DNA of 64,000 nt from Bradyrhizobium symbiodeficiens (GTDB lineage Bacteria; Pseudomonadota; Alphaproteobacteria; Rhizobiales; Xanthobacteraceae): positions 310,001 through 374,000 of the forward strand of contig NZ_CP029427.2 of assembly GCF_002266465.3 (NCBI RefSeq). The letters are read 5' to 3'. Of this stretch, positions 57,182 to 64,000 are shown one piece after another (position 1 is the stretch's first letter; each line of letters begins with the position of its first letter). A program made the position numbers and the translations under genes. The notes below the pieces were generated by a model. That model did not search any database and was not told the DNA's origin. It saw only the letters and a program-made list of their open reading frames with translations.

Positions 57182-57850
57182 TCAATCAAGTCCATGCCGC
57201 AGGCTCGCTGCGGCTGCGAAGGGGCCGATCACGAGGCTGACCAGCGACAGCGCGCACAGGATCGAGAACGGCGCACCGAAGGTCATGGGGCCGACGATCA
57301 CGGCTTGCGAGGCCGCAACGCCGAAAATCAGCACGGGAATCGACAGCGGCAGCACCAGCACCGCCATCAGCAGCCCGCCGCGGTGCAGCGTCACCGCCAG
57401 CGCCGCGCCGATCATGCCGGTAAACGTCAGCGCCGGAGTGCCCGCCAGCAGCGTCAGTGCCACCGCACCGGTCGCGACCATGTCGAGGTTCAGCAGCAGG
57501 CCGAGCACCGGGGTTGCGACAATCAGCGGCAGTCCGGCGGCCAGCCAATGCGCCAGTGCCTTGGCGGCGCAGGCGAGTTCGAGCGGGGTCCGGCTCATCG
57601 TGATCAGGTCGAGCGAGCCGTCCTCGTGGTCGGCCATGAACAGCCGGTCCAGCGTCAGCAGGCTCGCCAGCAGCGCGCCGAGCCAGAGGATGGCCGGCCC
57701 CAGCCGCGACAGCAGCGCCAGATCCGGCCCGACCGCGAACGGCATCAGGACGACGACGGTGAGGAAGAACAGCACGCCAATCAGCGCCCCGCCGCCGACG
57801 CGCAGCGCGATCCGGACGTCCCGGCGGATGAGGGCGGACAGGGCAGTCAT
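57182..57850 (-). CDS. ccmB: haem exporter permease CcmB
   Basis: 222 residues from an ATG with GGGGAG upstream; six membrane helices. LIRRDVRIALRVGGGALIGV, LTLDRLFMADHEDGSLDLIT and LAHWLAAGLPLIVATPVLGL are typical (CycW in B. japonicum). It is the membrane part of the CcmAB ABC exporter. The frame upstream is open but runs through repeat sequence, so the ATG is preferred. It is separated from ccmA by a repeat-filled gap of about 230 bases. Confidence 0.95.
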   Translation of the reverse strand: MTALSALIRRDVRIALRVGGGALIGVLFFLTVVVLMPFAVGPDLALLSRLGPAILWLGALLASLLTLDRLFMADHEDGSLDLITMSRTPLELACAAKALAHWLAAGLPLIVATPVLGLLLNLDMVATGAVALTLLAGTPALTFTGMIGAALAVTLHRGGLLMAVLVLPLSIPVLIFGVAASQAVIVGPMTFGAPFSILCALSLVSLVIGPFAAAASLRHGLD

Positions 57851-57880
57851 GGGGGGCTCCCCTTGTGCCGCAAGGGCGGT

Positions 57881-58022
57881 GCGCTCCCTCCCCCGCTTGC
57901 GGGGGAGGGTTGGGGAGAGGGTATCTCGACAACGAAGACTCCCCCAGAGGAGAGAACCCTCACCCGGCGCTGCGCGCCGACCTCTCCCGCGAGCGGGAGA
58001 GGCGAGGGAGCCCGCGGCGACC
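57881..58022. repeat. two-hairpin intergenic repeat between ccmA and ccmB
   Basis: Perfect hairpins CCCTCCCCC/GGGGGAGGG (57886-57909) and CCTCTCCCGC/GCGGGAGAGG (57981-58002) are joined by sequence with weaker inverted similarity (GGGAGAGGGT and ACCCTC regions). This is a common GC-rich intergenic repeat type. It lies inside the ccm operon. Confidence 0.85.
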
Positions 58023-58082
58023 GCTGCGTGCCGGGTGCGAGCGCGGCACCTTGCCGCTCGAAAAGCTGAGGGTCGGGCCGCA

Positions 58083-58685
58083 TCACCCCAGACCCCCGAT
58101 CCGCAGCTCCCGCGTCTCGATCCCCAGCGGCGCATGGGTGGCCGCGACAATCAGGCCGCCGCGCGCGAGGTGTTCGCGCATCAGGCCGCCGAACATGTCC
58201 TGGCCGGTCACGTCCAGCGCGTTGGTCGGCTCGTCCAGCAGCCAGACCGGGCGGCGGACGGTCAGCAGCCGGGCCAGCGACAGCCGGCGGCGCTGGCCGG
58301 CCGACAGGAAGCCGGCGGGCAGGTGGATGGTATGCTCGAGCCCTACCGTGGCGAGGCTCTCGGCGAAGTCGAAACGCTCCCCGCCAAGGAAATCGGCCCA
58401 GAATGACAGGTTCTCCGCTACGCTGAGCGCCGGCTTCAGGGCATCGCGATGGCCGAGATAATGGCACTGCTCCGGCAGCGTCAGCTCGGCATCGCCGCCG
58501 CCCAGTACGATCGTCCCGCCCGCCGGAACGAGAAGGCCCGCGATCAGCCGCAGCAACGAGGTCTTGCCCGACCCGTTGCGGCCGACGACCGCCACCGCTT
58601 CGCCGGCGACGGCCGCGAAATCGAGCCCGGCAAACACCTCGCGGCCGCCGCGCACGCAGGTGACGTCGCGTCCGGAAAGCTGCAT
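58083..58685 (-). CDS. ccmA: haem exporter ATP-binding protein CcmA
   Basis: 200 residues from the ATG ([18 protein letters not shown]); a TTG eight codons upstream is possible. [16 protein letters not shown] is Walker [16 protein letters not shown] the ABC signature and [13 protein letters not shown]alker B, with ATHAP the H-loop. It powers release of holo-CcmE with CcmB (CycV in B. japonicum). First gene of the operon and divergent from acnA. Confidence 0.95.
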   Translation of the reverse strand: MQLSGRDVTCVRGGREVFAGLDFAAVAGEAVAVVGRNGSGKTSLLRLIAGLLVPAGGTIVLGGGDAELTLPEQCHYLGHRDALKPALSVAENLSFWADFLGGERFDFAESLATVGLEHTIHLPAGFLSAGQRRRLSLARLLTVRRPVWLLDEPTNALDVTGQDMFGGLMREHLARGGLIVAATHAPLGIETRELRIGGLG

Positions 58686-58794
58686 CTTGTCTCGGTCCAC
58701 CCCGCTCAAAGCCGGGCCTCAGGAAAACTTGGGGTAGCGCATGGGAATTTTTGGCTCGCGAATGCTGCGGTACGATTGTGGCTGTGGCGGCGCG

Positions 58795-58811
58795 GTTAGA
58801 AAGCTTCTATA
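58795..58811. promoter_or_regulatory. Irr/ICE-box-like site in ccmA-acnA promoter region
   Basis: GTTAGAA-AGC-TTCTATA has perfect TAGAA/TTCTA arms and matches the Rhizobiales Irr (iron control element) consensus TTTAGAA-N3-TTCTAAA, as I recall it, at 12 of 14 defined positions. It lies between divergent ccmA and acnA, whose products handle haem and an Fe-S cluster, so iron control fits. Binding is inferred. Confidence 0.55.
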
Positions 58812-58880
58812 AGCCCGGAACTACTTGATGCAGCAACTCAACCTGCCCCTGCAAGCGGCCCAGCCTGATACGCTGACGGT

Positions 58881-58909
58881 GTTAAGATACCCTGCCGGGT
58901 ATAGCTAAC
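58881..58909. promoter_or_regulatory. dyad just upstream of acnA
   Basis: GTTA-AG-ATACCC-TGCC-GGGTAT-AGC-TAAC: two nested inverted arms centred about 30 bases before the acnA ATG. It may be an operator or form a 5'-leader hairpin near the GGGA Shine-Dalgarno. Confidence 0.5.
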
Positions 58910-58924
58910 AATTGGGATTCCTAC

Positions 58925-61645
<2,721 letters not shown>

Positions 61646-61695
61646 GCGCGAACTTGTGAACGGTGGCTCACCGCGACGTGAGTAGAAGGTTAAAC

Positions 61696-61723
61696 GAAGG
61701 CGGCCTATCACAAGGCCGCCTTC
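61696..61723 (+). terminator. hairpin after acnA
   Basis: GAAGGCGGCC (61696-61705) and GGCCGCCTTC (61714-61723) form a perfect 10-bp stem with loop TATCACAA. No strong T-run follows, so termination may be inefficient or Rho-assisted. Confidence 0.7.
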
Positions 61724-61880
61724 GAGCGTTTGCGGCATGCTCCAGATGGGCCCGCCCGGCGGAAAACCCCCTTTCGGGTGGTTCGCCTGGACGGTTGAGT
61801 GTGTCGCGCCCCGTAAGATTACGGTGACCATCCGGCTTTAAGATCTCTCTTCCCACGAGCAATGGCGTGCGGCGTTCAAC

Positions 61881-62657
61881 ATGACAGCAATGACGGCTTC
61901 TCATCTGATTTCACGTTGGTCCGGTGTGCTCTGGTCGGGAGCTCTCGGCATCTGTGCGATCGTCGCCGTCATCCGTCCTGCCGAGGCCGACCCCCGTGCC
62001 GTTGTCGAATTGTTTACCTCGCAGGGCTGCTCGTCCTGTCCGCCCGCCGACCAGATCATCGGTGATCTCTCCAAAGACCCCTCGATCATCGCGCTGAGCA
62101 TGCCGATCGACTATTGGGACTATCTCGGTTGGAAAGACACGCTGGCGGATTCGCGCTTCTCTGCACGGCAGCGTGCCTATTCGCGCATGCGCGGCGACCG
62201 CGAGGTCTACACGCCGCAAGTCGTGGTCAACGGCTCCACCCATGTCGTCGGCAGCGATCGTGCCGGCATCGAGAGCGCGATCGGCAAGAGCGACAAGGGT
62301 ACGGGCGTCATGAGCGTGCCGGTGACGATGTCGCTCGAGGGAAAGCAGATCAACGTGTCGGTGGCCGCGAGCAACGAGCCGGCCGTCTCGCACGGCGAGG
62401 TCTGGATCTGTTCGATTGCCAAGTCGGTCCCGATCGCGATCACCCGCGGCGAGAATCGCGGACAGCAGGTCACCTATCACAACGTGGTGCGCAACCTGCT
62501 CAAGGTCGGCGACTGGACCGGCCGTTCGGAAAGCTGGACGGTGCCGATCGAGAACCTCACGCGCGACGGCGTCGACGGCGCGGTGGTCTATGTCCAGGAC
62601 GGCAGCCGCGACAAGCCCGGCACGATGCTGGGTGCAGCGTACACGTCGCTGCACTGA
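61881..62657 (+). CDS. DUF1223 thioredoxin-like secreted protein
   Basis: 258 residues; an N-terminal hydrophobic segment (VLWSGALGICAIVAVIRPAEA) acts as signal peptide or anchor. VVELFTSQGCSSCPPADQII carries the DUF1223 CxxC-type site, and VYTPQVVVNGSTHVVGSD follows. The domain has a thioredoxin-like N-half and a beta-rich C-half. A redox role is likely but untested. Followed by a repeat and the candidate RNA. Confidence 0.87.
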   Translation: MTAMTASHLISRWSGVLWSGALGICAIVAVIRPAEADPRAVVELFTSQGCSSCPPADQIIGDLSKDPSIIALSMPIDYWDYLGWKDTLADSRFSARQRAYSRMRGDREVYTPQVVVNGSTHVVGSDRAGIESAIGKSDKGTGVMSVPVTMSLEGKQINVSVAASNEPAVSHGEVWICSIAKSVPIAITRGENRGQQVTYHNVVRNLLKVGDWTGRSESWTVPIENLTRDGVDGAVVYVQDGSRDKPGTMLGAAYTSLH

Positions 62658-62700
62658 AGCGCACGCGCTTCGAGTCTTCCGACTCGAACACAGTCTTAAC

Positions 62701-62840
62701 CCTTATGGTGAGGCGCGCGCCCTTGCGCGCGAGGCGGACGATGCTGCGCATCGCCGCGAGAACCATGCAGGCCCGCACTGATGCAGCGTGGCCTTTCATC
62801 CTTCGAGACGCGCGCAGGAGCGCGCTCCTCAGGATGAGGA
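62701..62840. repeat. composite palindromic repeat (CATCCTTCGAGACG type)
   Basis: Contains TATGGTGAGG with GCGCGC-CCTT-GCGCGC, ACCATGCAGG, then CATCCTTCGAGACGCGCG (from 62797) facing CGCGCTCCTCAGGATG (to 62836). I know the pattern as a frequent Bradyrhizobium intergenic repeat. Follows the DUF1223 gene. Confidence 0.8.
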
Positions 62841-62901
62841 CAGAAAGTTTTACGCGGATTTTTGAGAGGAGGTCTGCGCCCCGCCGGAAACATCCCGACA
62901 C

Positions 62902-63020
62902 AAACAAAAAGGACCAACTTGCGTTGGCCCTCCTTGTGTGCGTACAGACCCGATCCTGTTCGACCCCGGGGGGCTGGGGGCTGAGGAATCCGGAACCGAA
63001 AGGACCGGGTCAACGCACAC
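62902..63020 (-). ncRNA. candidate small RNA with long hairpin and own terminator
   Basis: Read on the minus strand, a nearly continuous hairpin is built from three stems: GTGTGCGT/ACGCACAC (63020-63013 with 62943-62936), GACCCGGTCC/GGATCGGGTC (63011-63002 with 62956-62947, one G-U pair) and TTCGGTTCCGG/CCGGGGTCGAA (63000-62990 with 62969-62959, three G-U). The apical loop is 20 bases and C-rich (ATTCCTCAGCCCCCAGCCCC). AAGGA follows, then a terminator: GGGCCAAC-GCAA-GTTGGTCC and TTTTTGTTTG (62930-62902). No minus-strand CDS precedes it, so it is an independent transcript of roughly 120 bases. Promoter not identified; the 5' end is approximate. Confidence 0.7.
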
Positions 63021-63277
63021 GAATCTTTTCGCAATGCAGGGCGGCAGTCGCTAGGCGGAAAAGCGGCGAGACTATGATTCCTGCTAACGATCCCGTGACG
63101 GTTTGCCGCGACGGAGTTCCACCATTGCGTGTGCACGGATTCGCACCCGATTCGACAGGTTGAATCAGGAGCCTCTTGCGGCGCTGACCGGTTGGCGCAA
63201 TCATGGAGCTGTCATGATCCGGGTTCCGGGGACGGTCTTCGCGGACGGGGTCATGCCGTGCGATGAGGAAGCGCTCC

Positions 63278-63646
63278 ATGAGTCTGTCGGAGGATGCCGA
63301 TCCGAGCGAGCAGCGCGCGGCGGCGCGCCCCGCTGCTGCGGCCACGCAACTGAGCCGGGTGACGTTCAATCGGCTCGAGCTGCATCGTATTCTCAATCTC
63401 TACGGCCGCATGGTCGCCGATGGCGAATGGCGCGACTACGCCATCGACTTCCTCAGGGATCGCGCCGTGTTCTCGGTCTATCGCCGTGCCTCGGAAGTGC
63501 CGATCTACCGCATCGAGAAGGACCCGCGGCTGGCGCGCAAGCAGGGCATGTACAGCGTGATCTCGGCGACGGGCCTGATCTTGCGCCGCGGCCACGAACT
63601 GGAGCGCGTGCTCCTGGTGATCGACCGCAAGCTGGCGGTGGTGTAG
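63278..63646 (+). CDS. DUF2794 domain protein
   Basis: 122 residues from the ATG that has GAGGAA eight bases upstream; an ATG five codons earlier (63263) lacks this. VTFNRLELHRILNLYGRMVA, GEWRDYAIDFL, FSVYRRASEVPIYRIEKDPR and LILRRGHELERVLLVIDRKL match DUF2794, a compact family conserved in Alphaproteobacteria. Function unknown. Confidence 0.9.
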   Translation: MSLSEDADPSEQRAAARPAAAATQLSRVTFNRLELHRILNLYGRMVADGEWRDYAIDFLRDRAVFSVYRRASEVPIYRIEKDPRLARKQGMYSVISATGLILRRGHELERVLLVIDRKLAVV

Positions 63647-63661
63647 CCGCACGAACGGTGC

Positions 63662-63752
63662 CGTAGGGTGGGCAAAGGCGCGCAGCGCCGTGCCCACGTT
63701 CTTTCTCTATCGCGGGGAGATGGTGGGCACGCTTACGCTTTGCCCACCCTAC
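63662..63752. repeat. palindromic repeat (GTAGGGTGGGCA type), copy 2
   Basis: GTAGGGTGGGCAAAG (63663-63677) and CTTTGCCCACCCTAC (63738-63752) are perfect inverted arms; the inner part has GCCGTGCCCAC and GGTGGGCACG. Same design as 23589-23681. Lies between convergent genes. Confidence 0.9.
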
Positions 63753-63757
63753 AAGCC

Positions 63758-64000
63758 CTACTTCCCCGGCACCGTCTTCGCGCCCTCGCCGAGGTCGCGC
63801 TGCATCATCACGGTGTCCAGCCAGCGGCCGAATTTCAGCCCGACATTGGGATGCGTGCCGATCATCTTGAATCCGCCCTTGGTGTGGACGCCGATCGAGC
63901 CGGCATTGGCGGAATCTCCGATCACCGCGATCATCTGACGGAAGCCGCGCGCCTCGCATTCGGCAACCAGCCGGTCCAGCAGCAACGAGCCGATGCCGCG
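63758..64000 (-). CDS. GNAT-family N-acetyltransferase, C-terminal part (5' end outside window)
   Basis: The frame is open to the window edge. RGIGSLLLDRLVAECEARGF is the acetyl-CoA-binding Q/RxxGxG/A region, IAVIGDSANAGSIGVHTKGG and FKMIGTHPNVGLKFGRWLDT follow as in phosphinothricin-acetyltransferase-like GNATs, and the protein ends GEGAKTVPGK. The N-terminal half is outside the window; substrate unknown. Confidence 0.88.
   Translation of the reverse strand, partial: RGIGSLLLDRLVAECEARGFRQMIAVIGDSANAGSIGVHTKGGFKMIGTHPNVGLKFGRWLDTVMMQRDLGEGAKTVPGK

Noticed and set aside
62902..63020. Interpretation of the RNA candidate as 6S, SRP (4.5S) or tmRNA
   Set aside because: There is no large central bubble as in 6S, no GGAA-type SRP tip with AGCAGCC partner, and no tRNA-like end; the hairpin is too regular.

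Overview
The window is a GC-rich alphaproteobacterial chromosome segment whose gene content and order point to Bradyrhizobium or a very close relative. The diagnostic blocks are sdhCDAB, ffh-rpsP-rimM-trmD-rplS-leuC-leuD, and a ccmABCDG operon divergent from acnA (the arrangement described in B. japonicum as cycVWZXY next to acnA). Palindromic intergenic repeats typical of Bradyrhizobium are also scattered throughout. No rRNA, tRNA, CRISPR array, transposase or phage gene was found; this looks like core chromosome with small accessory patches.

Layout. 1-9146: 3' end of argG, a secreted PhoA-type alkaline phosphatase, an OmpA-family protein with a very long Pro/Ala linker, two small enzyme-like proteins (PPOX-fold and VOC), an FkbM methyltransferase, the remnant of an SbmA/BacA-type ABC transporter, and a GMC oxidoreductase. 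9147-14231: a BldC-like HTH/GAF regulator preceded by an in-register array of five 9-bp direct repeats, then sdhCDAB on the minus strand. 14750-24343: a TSUP permease, malonyl-CoA synthetase, an SDR, a fasciclin protein, a cytochrome b / Mo-oxidoreductase pair, an MFS transporter, leuB and a hexapeptide acetyltransferase. 24417-38010: mixed genes including asd, carbonic anhydrase, a CitE-like lyase, a secreted orthocaspase, two AraC regulators, a triple-PAS chemoreceptor, an SDR, a lactonase-like MBL enzyme, a DUF6455 protein and a glycosyltransferase.

38088-46550 is the translation / leucine block on the minus strand, interrupted by a metallopeptidase and a cluster of small secreted proteins. 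46866-55423 holds an MBL hydrolase, a SIMPL/GyrI-like secreted pair, and dapF-mtaB-ftsY-yciB with DUF2336 and RluA-type genes on the opposite strand. 55513-61645 is ccm and acnA, sharing a divergent promoter region that contains an Irr/ICE-box-like site. 61881-64000 holds DUF1223, a strong candidate minus-strand small RNA with its own terminator, DUF2794 and a partial GNAT gene.

Functional threads: respiration and iron-sulfur / haem metabolism (sdh, acnA, leuCD, ccm), branched-chain and lysine-family amino-acid biosynthesis (leuB, leuC, leuD, asd, dapF), and protein targeting (ffh, ftsY). The most interesting non-coding signals are the candidate RNA at about 62902-63020, the direct-repeat array at 9451-9495, the ICE-like box at 58795-58811, and heptamer repeats that supply the last codons and stops of two genes.
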